Shown here: positions 6,974 to 14,719 of the stretch, one piece after another | Numbering within the stretch: the stretch's first letter is position 1 | Layout: each line of letters begins with the position of its first letter | Origin: an uncultured Collinsella sp. | GTDB taxonomy: Bacteria > Actinomycetota > Coriobacteriia > Coriobacteriales > Coriobacteriaceae | DNA length: 22,568 nucleotides | Assembly: GCA_900541195.1 (NCBI GenBank) | Contig: UQIY01000035.1 | Location: forward strand, 1-22,568 | Direction of reading: 5' to 3' | The notes under the pieces: model-generated | Seen by the model: the letters and a program-made list of their open reading frames with translations, nothing else | Database searches by the model: none | What the model was told of the DNA's origin: nothing | Translations under genes and position numbers: made by a program

Positions 6974-7110
6974 GGACGACAAACACATCTGTCCAATAAT
7001 TCGTCTGAAACATAATGAAAAACCGTTTGATGTGAGTTAATATAAACAACGTCGTGAATCTGACTCCTGCCACATGCATGACAGGGGTTAAACACAAAAA
7101 GGAGTCAATT

Positions 7111-7374
7111 ATGGTTTCTGAGAAGGCTACCCTCGTTAATCCTCAGGGTCTGCACATGCGTCCGGCTGGTCTGTTCGCCTCCACCATGGGCAAGTACGCC
7201 TGTGACGTGACGGTCGTCACCCCCGAGAAGGAGGTCAACGGCAAGTCCCCGATGGCCCTCATGGCTGCTGGTATCCCTTGCGGTACCGAGGTCGAGGTCA
7301 AGTGCGACGGCGCCGACGAGGCCGAGGCTCTGGCTGCTGCCATCGAGCTCATCAAGAGCGGTCTTGGCGAGTAG
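7111..7374 (+). CDS. ptsH: Phosphocarrier protein HPr
   Basis: This 87-residue general PTS carrier passes phosphate from Enzyme I to the EIIA domains. The active site is NPQGLHMRPAG, with His15 and Arg17 at canonical positions. Ser46 in NGKSPMALMAAG matches the regulatory site phosphorylated by HPr kinase in Gram-positive bacteria, which suggests a role in catabolite control. The start at 7111 follows AAAAAGGAG with 6-7 bases of spacing; an in-frame ATG at 7054 is rejected because it adds 19 residues absent from HPr. It sits alone between the permease terminator and Enzyme I, separated from Enzyme I by a hairpin at 7420-7454, so HPr may be made in excess. The 7054 region and the imperfect dyad around CATGCATG lie in its leader. 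Confidence 0.98.
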   Translation: MVSEKATLVNPQGLHMRPAGLFASTMGKYACDVTVVTPEKEVNGKSPMALMAAGIPCGTEVEVKCDGADEAEALAAAIELIKSGLGE

Positions 7375-7419
7375 AACTCAAACGGGTCGCATGTTGAACA
7401 ATTAAGTTCATACTTGGGG

Positions 7420-7454
7420 GCGCAGTGACCTGTTCAAGGTAGCTGCGCTCTTTT
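7420..7454 (+). terminator. Hairpin between ptsH and ptsI, possible partial terminator
   Basis: GCGCAG (7420-7425) pairs with CTGCGC (7443-7448), and inside it ACCT pairs with AGGT around GTTCA, followed by TCTTTT. The T-tract is short and the stem has an internal mismatch, so it may let part of the transcription through to ptsI and set an HPr-to-EI ratio. Confidence 0.6.
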
Positions 7455-7500
7455 GTCATGGATATGGCAAAACGCTTTATCACATGACACGGAGAGAGGA

Positions 7501-9210
7501 ATGGGAATGTATCAGGGAGTCAACGCATCCGAGGGCATCGGTATCGGCACCGTCATGGTCGCCGTCGATCCCGACTTGACGTTTGAACCGCACGAGGTCG
7601 CTGATTCGGCAGCAGAGAAAGAGCGCTATCAGGCTGCTCTTTCGGTCTTCTGCGAGAAGACTCAGGCTCAGGCCGACCACATGAAGGAGACGGTGGGCGA
7701 GGCCGAGGCCGAGATCATGAGCGGACACATTGTCCTGGCTCAGGATCCGGGCATGACCGACGCCATTAACGCCGCTATTGACGGCGGCACCTGCGCCGAG
7801 CAGGCGCTCATGGACACCTCGACCATGTTCGAGAACATGTTTCTGTCCATGGACGACGAGATGTTCCGTCTGCGCGCGGCCGACATCGCCGACATCCGCA
7901 CCGGTATTCTGGCCGAGCTGCTGGGCAAGGAGGTCGTCGACCTTTCCGTCCTGCCCGAGAACACCGTCGTTGTCGTGCACGACCTTACGCCGTCCATGAC
8001 CGCCACGATCGATAAGGCCCACGTTGCCGGTATCGTCACCGAGACCGGTGGCCGCACGTCGCACTCCGCGATCATCGCGCGTGCCCTCGAGATCCCGGCC
8101 GTCCTTTCGGTCTCTAACAGCTGCACCGCGCTTCGCAACGGTATGACCGTTGTCGTCGACGGTGGCAAGGGTGTTGTCGAGGCCGATCCCGACGAGGAGA
8201 CGCTCGCCGCCTATACCGCCAAGGCTGAGGCCTTTGCTGCCGAGAAGGCAGCCCTCGAGGCCTTCCGTGGCAAGCCGTCCGTGACTGCCGATGGCATCAA
8301 GAAGATCATTGCCTGCAACATCGGTAACCCCGATGACGTGCCCAACGCGCTCGATCACGACGCCGAGGCTATCGGTCTGTTCCGCTCCGAGTTCCTGTTC
8401 ATGGACTCTGCTGAGCTTCCTTCCGAGGAGGAGCAGTTCAACGCCTACCGCAAGGTCGCCAGCGCGCTCAAGGGCGCTCCTGTCATCATTCGTACGCTTG
8501 ATGTGGGCGGCGACAAGGAGATCCCGTACCTGCACATGGTCAAGGAAGATAACCCCTTCATGGGCTTCCGCGCCGTGCGTTACTGCTTGGCCAATCCCGA
8601 TCAGTACAAGGTCCAGCTCCGCGCTCTGCTGCGCGCTAGCGCCTTCGGTGACGTCAAGATCATGATCCCGCTCGTCACCTGCGTCGAGGAGGTCTTGGCT
8701 GTCAAGGAGCTCGTCGAGCAGTGCAAGGCCGAGCTGACCGAAGAGGGGCGCAAGTTCAACGAGAACATCGAGGTCGGCATCATGGTCGAGACGCCCGCCG
8801 CTTCGCTGCTCGCAGACCGTCTTGCCGAGGTCGCCGACTTCTTCTCCATCGGCACCAACGACCTGATCGGCTACACCATGTGCGCCGACCGTGGCAACGA
8901 CACCATCTCCAACCTGTACCAGGTTTACTATCCCGCCGTGCTCCGCTCGCTCAAGAACATCATCGAGAGCGGCGTGAAGGCCGGCATCATGGTCGGTATG
9001 TGCGGCGAGGCCGCTGCCGATCCGCTGCTCGAGCCGCTGCTGATCAGCTGGGGCCTGGAGGAGTTCTCGATGAGTGCTCCGTCGATCCTGCGCGCCCGCA
9101 AGACCATCAGCCAGTGGACCAAGGCCGAGTGCGACGAGCTCGCCGAGAAGGCACTCGCCTGCAACACTGCCGCCGAGGTCAAGGCGCTGCTCGAGTCCGC
9201 AGCTCGCTAA
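7501..9210 (+). CDS. ptsI: PTS Enzyme I (PEP-protein phosphotransferase)
   Basis: This 569-residue cytosolic enzyme takes phosphate from PEP and gives it to HPr. The N-terminal HPr-binding domain (about 1-145) is followed by the phosphohistidine domain with GGRTSHSAIIARALEIPAV (His188). The C-terminal PEP-binding barrel shows GLFRSEFLFMD, RTLDVGGDKEIPYL, GTNDLIGYTMCADR and the active-site cysteine in GMCGEAA. Length is normal for the family. The start at 7501 has GGAG at 7491-7494 with 6-base spacing; an ATG at 7507 is nearly as good, whereas 7453 lies in the preceding hairpin. It stands 126 bases after ptsH and 74 before the first kinase gene, with no full terminator on either side, so ptsH-ptsI-kinase transcription is plausible. 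Confidence 0.98.
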   Translation: MGMYQGVNASEGIGIGTVMVAVDPDLTFEPHEVADSAAEKERYQAALSVFCEKTQAQADHMKETVGEAEAEIMSGHIVLAQDPGMTDAINAAIDGGTCAEQALMDTSTMFENMFLSMDDEMFRLRAADIADIRTGILAELLGKEVVDLSVLPENTVVVVHDLTPSMTATIDKAHVAGIVTETGGRTSHSAIIARALEIPAVLSVSNSCTALRNGMTVVVDGGKGVVEADPDEETLAAYTAKAEAFAAEKAALEAFRGKPSVTADGIKKIIACNIGNPDDVPNALDHDAEAIGLFRSEFLFMDSAELPSEEEQFNAYRKVASALKGAPVIIRTLDVGGDKEIPYLHMVKEDNPFMGFRAVRYCLANPDQYKVQLRALLRASAFGDVKIMIPLVTCVEEVLAVKELVEQCKAELTEEGRKFNENIEVGIMVETPAASLLADRLAEVADFFSIGTNDLIGYTMCADRGNDTISNLYQVYYPAVLRSLKNIIESGVKAGIMVGMCGEAAADPLLEPLLISWGLEEFSMSAPSILRARKTISQWTKAECDELAEKALACNTAAEVKALLESAAR

Positions 9211-9227
9211 TTTGGTATCAGAGGTAA

Positions 9228-9260
9228 CCGCGTGGTTGGAATGGGCCGGCCACGCGGCCC
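9228..9260 (+). promoter_or_regulatory. Two mutually exclusive hairpins between ptsI and the first kinase gene
   Basis: CCGCGTGG (9228-9235) can pair with CCACGCGG (9250-9257), or GGGCCG (9243-9248) with CGGCCC (9255-9260). The two use overlapping bases, so only one can form. No T-tract follows, so this is not a simple terminator. It may be a processing or stability element, or may affect the ribosome site at 9271-9275. Confidence 0.4.
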
Positions 9261-9284
9261 TCACATATACAGGGGGTACTGTAA

Positions 9285-10217
9285 ATGTTCTACACGCTAA
9301 CCGCTAACCCGGCTGTCGACATGACGGTTTCGAGCTCTCCGCTCGAGCCCGACGAGAACGTCCGCACCGGCTCGGCCAGCTACACGGCTAACGGCAAGGG
9401 CCTCGACGTGTCCTTCGCCTTTAAGAAGATGGGCGTCGACACCGTCGCGCTCGGCTTCTTCGCTGGCTTCACGGGCAAGTTCATCGTCGAGGAGGTCATG
9501 AATCTGGGCTGCCTGTGCCGCCCGGTCTGGACTGACGGCATCACGCGTATCAACACCTACGTCAACGATGGCCAGCACGAGTACGGCATCCTGAACCCCG
9601 GCGCCCCGATCACGCCGCAGCACCAGGAGGAGCTCTACAACATCCTGGACACCGCGGGCGATCTCGAGTGCCTGATCGTCTCCGGCTCCGTGCCTCCCAA
9701 AGCTACGCCCGACTTCCTGGCTCAGGTCATGGAGCACGCTCAGGCTCGTGGCGCTGACGTCGTCCTGGACCTGTCCTCCGACAAGCTCAAGGAGCTCGCT
9801 CACAAGAAGCCGCTGCTCATCAAGCCGAACCATCACGAGATGAAGGCCATCTTCGGCGTGCCGGTCGACACCGACGACGAGGTTCGTGTCGCCATGAAGA
9901 TGGCTCACGACGCTGGCGTTCAGAACGTGCTGCTCACCCGTGGTAGCCGCGGCGACGCTTACTTCTCCAACGGCGAGGACATCTGGTACGCCAAGCGTGA
10001 GTTCAACATCAAGCTGGTCTCTTCCGTCTGCGCCGGCGACTGCACCCTCGCTGCGTTCCTGCACAAGTGGTACAGGGATCGCGACAACGTCGAGGAGGCC
10101 ATGAAGCTCGCTATGGCCACCGGCGCCAACGTTGCCGAGTCCGTCGGCATTGGTGACTTCGGTCACGTCGACGAGTACAGCAAGCGCGTTGCTGTCCGCA
10201 AGCTCGATCGTCAGTAA
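9285..10217 (+). CDS. 1-phosphofructokinase-family hexose kinase, paralogue 1 (diverged)
   Basis: This 310-residue PfkB-family kinase would convert fructose-1-phosphate to fructose-1,6-bisphosphate with ATP. It shows the family start FYTLTANPAVD, WTDGITRIN, IVSGSVPP, PLLIKPNHHEM and the nucleotide/catalytic motif VCAGDC with the base Asp252. It differs from usual members at conserved spots: NGKGLD has Asp41 where relatives, and the neighbouring paralogue, have Asn, and CAGD is followed by Cys instead of Ser. It may have altered substrate preference, for example tagatose-6-phosphate or another hexose phosphate. The start follows AGGGGG with a 9-base gap. It lies 74 bases after ptsI and ends before a strong terminator, which closes the ptsH-ptsI transcript. 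No gene symbol is given because the substrate is uncertain. Confidence 0.88.
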   Translation: MFYTLTANPAVDMTVSSSPLEPDENVRTGSASYTANGKGLDVSFAFKKMGVDTVALGFFAGFTGKFIVEEVMNLGCLCRPVWTDGITRINTYVNDGQHEYGILNPGAPITPQHQEELYNILDTAGDLECLIVSGSVPPKATPDFLAQVMEHAQARGADVVLDLSSDKLKELAHKKPLLIKPNHHEMKAIFGVPVDTDDEVRVAMKMAHDAGVQNVLLTRGSRGDAYFSNGEDIWYAKREFNIKLVSSVCAGDCTLAAFLHKWYRDRDNVEEAMKLAMATGANVAESVGIGDFGHVDEYSKRVAVRKLDRQ

Positions 10218-10245
10218 TCGAAACGCGACATATTCGTGCGCATGC

Positions 10246-10277
10246 GGCGCCCCGGTTTCGGCCGGGGCGCCTTTTTT
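10246..10277 (+). terminator. Strong terminator after kinase paralogue 1
   Basis: GGCGCCCCGG (10246-10255) pairs with CCGGGGCGCC (10262-10271) around TTTCGG, followed by six T. It separates the two kinase genes into different transcripts. Confidence 0.97.
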
Positions 10278-10366
10278 GTTCCGCCATGGGGGAGAGGTGT
10301 CCTGCCGTACTTCATCGCTTCCACACCGTTCACCGAGTTGTCCTAGCCTTTTACCGATGCGTGGAA

Positions 10367-10372
10367 TATACT
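10367..10372 (+). promoter_or_regulatory. Possible -10 box for kinase paralogue 2
   Basis: TATACT lies 34 bases before the start codon, downstream of a strong terminator, so a promoter is needed about here. The best upstream TTGTCC (10338-10343) is 23 bases away, too far for a standard spacer, so the -35 is unclear. Confidence 0.4.
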
Positions 10373-10406
10373 TTCATTAACACGTTGCTTCGTGAAAGGA
10401 ACATTC

Positions 10407-11339
10407 ATGATTTACACGCTCACTGCTAATCCCGCCATTGATTACAACATCGCCTGCGACGGCCTTACTGCCAATACCGTCACGCGTACCCGCAATGCCG
10501 TCTACACGCCCAACGGCAAAGGCCTCAACGTCTCGTTTACGCTTGACCACTATGGTGTCGACACCACGATCCTGGGTTTCTTCGCCGGCTTCTCGGGCGA
10601 GTTTATCGTTAAGGGCGCCGAGGCCCTGGGCGTGCCCGTCAAGCCCGTGTGGACCGACGGCATTACGCGCGTCAATGTGTTCCTCAACGCCGGCCCCGAC
10701 ACCGAGTACAACATGGTCAACGCCGGTGCCGCCATCAACGAGGCCAACGAGCAGGAGATGTTTGAGCTCATCGATTCGCTCGATGACATGACCTGCCTGG
10801 TCATCAGCGGCTCGCTGCCCCCCAACACTTCCGAGGGCTTCTTGGCCGAGGTCCTGCGCCGCGTCAACGCCAAGGGGGCCGAGTTCGTCCTCGACATCTC
10901 GAGCCATCAGCTGGCAGACCTCATTGCCATGGAGCCGCTGCTGATCAAGCCCAATGACGATGAGCTGCTCGACATCTTTGGCATTAAGGTGAGCGATGGC
11001 GACGACGAGTCCGTCAAGGGCGCGATGGCCGAGCTGCACGCCAAGGGCGCCAAGAACGTGCTGCTGACCCTCGGTGGCGCCGGTGCGTACTTCTCCAACG
11101 GCGAGCATATCTGGTTTGCCAACCGCACCTTCGACGTCAAGCTGCTGTCGACCGTCTGCGCCGGCGATTCCTCTCTGGCCGCCTTCCTGTCCGTGTGGCA
11201 CGACGCCCCCGAGCGAGTCGAGGATGCCTTGCGTCTTTCGATGGCCACCGGCGCCAACGTGGTCGAGTGCCCCGGTCTGGGCGATTTTGCCAAGGTGGAC
11301 GAATATAAGAAGCACATCGAGGTTCGCCAGGTCTGCTAA
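10407..11339 (+). CDS. fruK: 1-phosphofructokinase-family kinase, paralogue 2 (canonical motifs)
   Basis: This 310-residue PfkB-family kinase has the same length as its upstream paralogue and is clearly alike throughout (roughly half the residues). It keeps NGKGLN (Asn41), ISGSLPP, PLLIKPNDDEL and VCAGDS with catalytic Asp254, so it is the better candidate for the true FruK acting on fructose-1-phosphate from the permease. The start at 10407 follows GAAAGGA with 6-7 bases of spacing; an ATG five codons upstream overlaps that site and is rejected. It has its own presumed promoter after the terminator at 10246-10277 and its own terminator at 11362-11397, so it is a separate transcription unit. 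Tandem duplication followed by divergence is the simplest origin. Tagatose-6-phosphate kinase activity cannot be excluded from sequence alone. Confidence 0.9.
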   Translation: MIYTLTANPAIDYNIACDGLTANTVTRTRNAVYTPNGKGLNVSFTLDHYGVDTTILGFFAGFSGEFIVKGAEALGVPVKPVWTDGITRVNVFLNAGPDTEYNMVNAGAAINEANEQEMFELIDSLDDMTCLVISGSLPPNTSEGFLAEVLRRVNAKGAEFVLDISSHQLADLIAMEPLLIKPNDDELLDIFGIKVSDGDDESVKGAMAELHAKGAKNVLLTLGGAGAYFSNGEHIWFANRTFDVKLLSTVCAGDSSLAAFLSVWHDAPERVEDALRLSMATGANVVECPGLGDFAKVDEYKKHIEVRQVC

Positions 11340-11361
11340 CCGCATCGAAAAATCGTTGCCG

Positions 11362-11397
11362 AACACCCGCTTTGGATCTCCGAGGCGGGTGTTTTTT
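11362..11397 (+). terminator. Terminator after kinase paralogue 2
   Basis: AACACCCGC (11362-11370) pairs with GCGGGTGTT (11385-11393) across a 14-base loop, running into six T. Confidence 0.93.
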
Positions 11398-11534
11398 GCT
11401 CGCTGAACGTATGTGGCGTCTGCTGTCTCGTTTTATCGAATCGACGACGCGATTGCGTGTGCGCGCTTTCTCGTTTCTTGTTAGACTTCTTGAGAACCAT
11501 CGATTAACGCTCACAAGTGCAGGAGGCCATAGGC

Positions 11535-12929
11535 ATGTGCAATGTTTCTCTCAACGGTACGCAACCGTCTGATGCCTCCCTGCGCGTCCTGCGCACGCTT
11601 GAGGCGGCTGGTCTTGAGGCTTGGTACGTGGGCGGTTGGGTGCGTGACGCCCTGATGGGGTGCCCCAGCCACGATGTTGATATGTGCTGTAGCGGCCTGT
11701 GGCAGGATTCCAAAACGGCGCTCGAGGCCGCTGGTATCGCGGTCGTGGAGTCGGGCATTAAATTTGGCGGAATCACGGCTATTTCCGATGGCGAGCGTAT
11801 CGAGGTCACCACGTACCGTCTGGATGGCTTCTATACCGACGGGCGCCATCCTCAGAGTGTGGAACGTGCCGCCTCGCTTGAGGACGATCTGGCGCGCCGC
11901 GACTTTACCGTCAACGCCATGGCCTGGCATCCCGAGCGCGGGCTTGTCGACCGCTACGACGGCCAGGGTGACTTGGAGCGCAAGCTGATTCGCGCTGTCG
12001 GCGATCCCAAGCGTCGCTTTAACGAGGACGCCCTGCGCATGCTGCGTGCGGTACGCTTTGCCTGCCGCCTGGACTTTATGATTGAGCCCGAGACCAAGCG
12101 TGCGCTTGCCGAGTGCGCGCCGCTGCTCGATGCCGTGGCGCGTGAGCGTGTGGGTATTGAGCTCGAGGGCATTCTTTCGACCGGTCATGGGGGAGACGCG
12201 ATGCTCCGCTATCCCGAGCTCATCTGCGCCGCCGTGCCCGAGTTGGCAGCGGGTCGCGGGTTTGATCAGCGCAGTGTCTATCATGCGTTTAACGTCTACG
12301 TGCATATCGCCCGTGTGCTGACGGTGGCGGGGGAGCTCGCGCTGTGTGACGGCGTCGCGCCCTCGTCGAGCCTTATGTGGGCGGCGTTTTTGCACGATGT
12401 GTCCAAGCCCGAGTGCTTTACGGTCGACCATGCCGGTAGCGGACACTTCTACGGTCATCCCGAGCTCGGCGCCAAGAAGGCGCGCGTCATTATGGATCGC
12501 CTGGCGCTCTCGCACGACTTGGTGCGCGACGTGTGCCTGCTCATCAAATACCATGACAAGCCGCTGCGCCCCGAGCGCTCCTGTCTGCTCAATATGATGC
12601 GCGCGCTTTCGGGTGAGGGCGTCGACACGGCCCGCCTGATTGACGAGCTCATGGACCTTAAGCGCGCCGACACACTTGGCAAGGCCCCGTCGTGCTTCTA
12701 TTACGTTGAGACGATTGAGGAGATGCGCGCGATGGCGCACGAGCTGCTGAGGGCGGGGGAGCCCTATACGCTCAAGATGCTCGCCATCAACGGCGGCGAC
12801 CTGATCCGTGCTGGAGTCAAGCCCGGGCCGGAACTGGGCCAGCTTCTCAACTCCGCCCTCGACGCCGTGATCGAAGACAACATTCCCAACGAGCGCGAAG
12901 CTCTTTTGGTCCATCTCAACCTGAATTAG
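11535..12929 (+). CDS. cca: CCA tRNA nucleotidyltransferase, HD-domain type
   Basis: This 464-residue enzyme adds or repairs the CCA end of tRNAs. The class II polymerase head (about 12-145) shows YVGGWVRDALMG and the metal-binding pair Asp47/Asp49 in HDVDM. It is followed by RRDFTVNAMAW, the nucleotide-selecting DPKRRFNEDALRMLRAVRFA region, and a C-terminal HD domain with FLHDVSKPE (His287, Asp288) and KYHDKPL. The HD domain suggests added 2',3'-cyclic phosphodiesterase or phosphatase activity. Whether it adds all of CCA or only part cannot be read with certainty. The ATG at 11535 follows AGGAGG with 8 bases; a GTG at 11517 precedes that site and is rejected. The nearby tRNA-Glu encodes its own CCA, so the enzyme would act there in repair. 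Confidence 0.93.
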   Translation: MCNVSLNGTQPSDASLRVLRTLEAAGLEAWYVGGWVRDALMGCPSHDVDMCCSGLWQDSKTALEAAGIAVVESGIKFGGITAISDGERIEVTTYRLDGFYTDGRHPQSVERAASLEDDLARRDFTVNAMAWHPERGLVDRYDGQGDLERKLIRAVGDPKRRFNEDALRMLRAVRFACRLDFMIEPETKRALAECAPLLDAVARERVGIELEGILSTGHGGDAMLRYPELICAAVPELAAGRGFDQRSVYHAFNVYVHIARVLTVAGELALCDGVAPSSSLMWAAFLHDVSKPECFTVDHAGSGHFYGHPELGAKKARVIMDRLALSHDLVRDVCLLIKYHDKPLRPERSCLLNMMRALSGEGVDTARLIDELMDLKRADTLGKAPSCFYYVETIEEMRAMAHELLRAGEPYTLKMLAINGGDLIRAGVKPGPELGQLLNSALDAVIEDNIPNEREALLVHLNLN

Positions 12930-12959
12930 CTACCTATTTGACCTGCGTGTTCCATAACC

Positions 12960-12978
12960 TGCCGACATTTTTTCGGCA
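12960..12978 (+). terminator. Weak hairpin after cca
   Basis: TGCCGA (12960-12965) pairs with TCGGCA (12973-12978) with the T-rich bases in the loop, not after it. It is a poor terminator, so some cca transcription may read into the tRNA gene. Confidence 0.3.
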
Positions 12979-12993
12979 ATTTGGAATTTCTTC

Positions 12994-13022
12994 TTGCGCT
13001 GACGTTTTTTGTCCCGTAATAT
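12994..13022 (+). promoter_or_regulatory. Promoter of the tRNA-Glu gene
   Basis: TTGCGC (12994-12999) and TAATAT (13017-13022) are separated by exactly 17 bases. The mature tRNA begins 35 bases after the -10 box, which fits a short processed leader. Confidence 0.65.
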
Positions 13023-13056
13023 ATTTCCTCGCAGCACGGCAGTGCAGATGTCATGT

Positions 13057-13133
13057 GGCCCGTTCGTCTAGCGGTTTAGGACGCCGCCCTCTCAAGGCGG
13101 AGATCACCAGTTCGAATCTGGTACGGGCTACCA
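13057..13133 (+). tRNA. tRNA-Glu, anticodon CTC
   Basis: This is a full cloverleaf. The acceptor stem is GGCCCGT (13057-13063) with ACGGGCT (13123-13129), starting with a G-T pair. The anticodon stem is CCGCC/GGCGG (13084-13088/13096-13100) with loop CTCTCAA, giving CTC at 13091-13093. The T arm is ACCAG-TTCGAAT-CTGGT. The discriminator is A at 13130 and CCA is encoded at 13131-13133. It reads GAG codons, which are abundant in the core genes here. It has its own promoter and a terminator 10 bases downstream. Confidence 0.97.
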
Positions 13134-13143
13134 CGCATTTGAT

Positions 13144-13176
13144 ACCCGGGCTTCCCATGGAAGGCCGGGTTTTTTT
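13144..13176 (+). terminator. Terminator of tRNA-Glu
   Basis: ACCCGGGCTTCC (13144-13155) pairs with GGAAGGCCGGGT (13159-13170) with one G-G mismatch and a 3-base loop, followed by a T-run. Confidence 0.92.
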
Positions 13177-13284
13177 ATTTTCAAACAACCGTCTGCAATT
13201 CCCGTTTGAACCAGAGCTTTGCGTTCTGTCTATGGTCCTTGCGGGTACAATATCCAAGATATTTTGACTGTTAGAAGGAGTCTC

Positions 13285-14583
13285 ATGACGGAGTCCTCTC
13301 AGCATACGTCTAAGCCCCAGGTCGAAGTTGAGGCCTCGGGCGGAGATGACAATAAGAGCGCACGCCGCGGCGCCATCTTTATCGGCGTCGTGCTGGTGGG
13401 TTATATCGTCTATCTGGTGGTAACCGGGCAGATGGGGCAGTTCTGGGCCGCTATGTCGAGCGTCCAGGCGTCATGGCTCGTTGTCGCGTGTCTCTGCATG
13501 TTCATGTATCTTTTCTTTGGCATTGTGGCCTATGCGATCGCCGTCTGGCTCGATCCCAATTCGCCCGTCGGCATCCGCGACCTGATCTCGGTCGAGGCGA
13601 GTGGCATCTTCTTTGGTAACCTGACGCCCATGATGATGGGCTCCACCCCGGCTCAAATCTATCGCCTGACCAAGGCCGGCCAAAACGTGGGCGAGGCCGG
13701 CGCCACGCAATTCACGCGTTTTATCGTGTACCAGTTTGGCCTCGTTGCCTGGGGCGCTATCCTACTGCTTGCTCGCATGCCGTTTTTTGCCGAGCGCTAT
13801 GGCGACATGACGCTGCTGTGCGTCTTTAGCTTTGGTGGGCACTGCTGCATCTTGCTGGGCATCTTCGCCGTCGCTCTCATGCCTAAGACCGTCACGCGCG
13901 TCGCCCATTGCATCATCAATTGGCTCGAGCGCATTGGTGTCTCGGCCACTAAGATCGAGGGATGGCGCACGTTTGTCGATGGCGAGATCTACTCCTTCTC
14001 CGAGAAGTTCAAGCTTTCAGCCGGACATTTTTCTTCCATGCTGCTCACGGTGGTCATCACCATGCTGCAACTCGCGTTTTTCTACCTCGTGCCGTATTTC
14101 CTGATGCTTGCCTTTGGCCACCACGAGGTCGACTTTTTCTCGGTCATGGCCGCGAGCGCCTTTGTCCAGCTGCTGAGCTCTGCGGTCCCCCTGCCCGGTG
14201 GAACTGGTGGCGCTGAGGGCGGCTTTGCATTGTTCTTGGGTCATTTCTTTGGGTCGGCTTCGACCGCTGGCTATCTGCTGTGGCGCCTCATTACGTTTAT
14301 TGCGCCGACCATTTTGGCTGCGCCCCTGCTGGGCCTTAAGAGCGCCCACAACGAGAGCATCCATGCGCGCTGGGATCGTGTGATGCGCAAGCTCGGCCGC
14401 ACGCCTCAAACGCCCTCTACGCCCGTTAAGGCACATCCTGCGTGCCAGGTTACCGTTGATCCCAATCAACGTGCTCAAAAGCCTGCTGTGGCCCCTAAGC
14501 CGGCACGCCAGACCTACGTTCGCCAGACTGGCGACGGCATTCGCGTTTCCCCGGCGGCGCTCAATAAAAAGAAGCGATCTTAG
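13285..14583 (+). CDS. Flippase-like membrane protein (LPG synthase TM / YbhN family)
   Basis: This 432-residue integral membrane protein has about eight hydrophobic segments, beginning with AIFIGVVLVGYIVYLVV near residue 30. It carries the family signatures GIFFGNLTPMMMGSTPAQIYR and PLPGGTGGAEGGF, matching the transmembrane part of lysylphosphatidylglycerol synthase (UPF0104/AglD-like). It lacks the soluble aminoacyl-transferase domain of full MprF, so it probably moves a lipid or lipid-linked sugar across the membrane rather than making lysyl-PG. The C-terminal ~65 residues form a Pro/Lys/Arg-rich cytosolic tail. The start at 13285 follows AAGGAG with 4 bases; the frame extends to 13219 without a ribosome site. 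It stands alone after the tRNA terminator; its partner enzymes are not in this window. Confidence 0.85.
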   Translation: MTESSQHTSKPQVEVEASGGDDNKSARRGAIFIGVVLVGYIVYLVVTGQMGQFWAAMSSVQASWLVVACLCMFMYLFFGIVAYAIAVWLDPNSPVGIRDLISVEASGIFFGNLTPMMMGSTPAQIYRLTKAGQNVGEAGATQFTRFIVYQFGLVAWGAILLLARMPFFAERYGDMTLLCVFSFGGHCCILLGIFAVALMPKTVTRVAHCIINWLERIGVSATKIEGWRTFVDGEIYSFSEKFKLSAGHFSSMLLTVVITMLQLAFFYLVPYFLMLAFGHHEVDFFSVMAASAFVQLLSSAVPLPGGTGGAEGGFALFLGHFFGSASTAGYLLWRLITFIAPTILAAPLLGLKSAHNESIHARWDRVMRKLGRTPQTPSTPVKAHPACQVTVDPNQRAQKPAVAPKPARQTYVRQTGDGIRVSPAALNKKKRS

Positions 14584-14642
14584 GGCCCGGTCGGCGAGTC
14601 GTGCGTTCTTGATGACGCTCGTCATTGCGATGTGAGATGTAG

Positions 14643-14666
14643 GATAATCCTCTTACGTTGATTATC
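14643..14666. promoter_or_regulatory. Dyad overlapping a possible -10 before the TetR gene
   Basis: GATAATC (14643-14649) and GATTATC (14660-14666) form a perfect inverted repeat with a 10-base centre, and the similarity extends outward (ATGTG ... CACAT). GATAAT also resembles a -10 box. It lies 54 bases before the TetR start and could be an autoregulatory operator. The intervening bases hold no other gene. Confidence 0.45.
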
Positions 14667-14719
14667 TCCCACATGTAGAGGACTTACAGGTGGGCTGTTG
14701 ACATGAAGGGGACACGTCT

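Noticed and set aside
7480..9264. A 594-codon open frame opposite Enzyme I
   Set aside because: Same cause: GC-rich antisense frame with no recognisable motifs, while the plus strand encodes an unmistakable Enzyme I.
11511..12914. Long minus-strand frame opposite cca
   Set aside because: Antisense shadow of a clear CCA-adding enzyme, with no ribosome site or domain.
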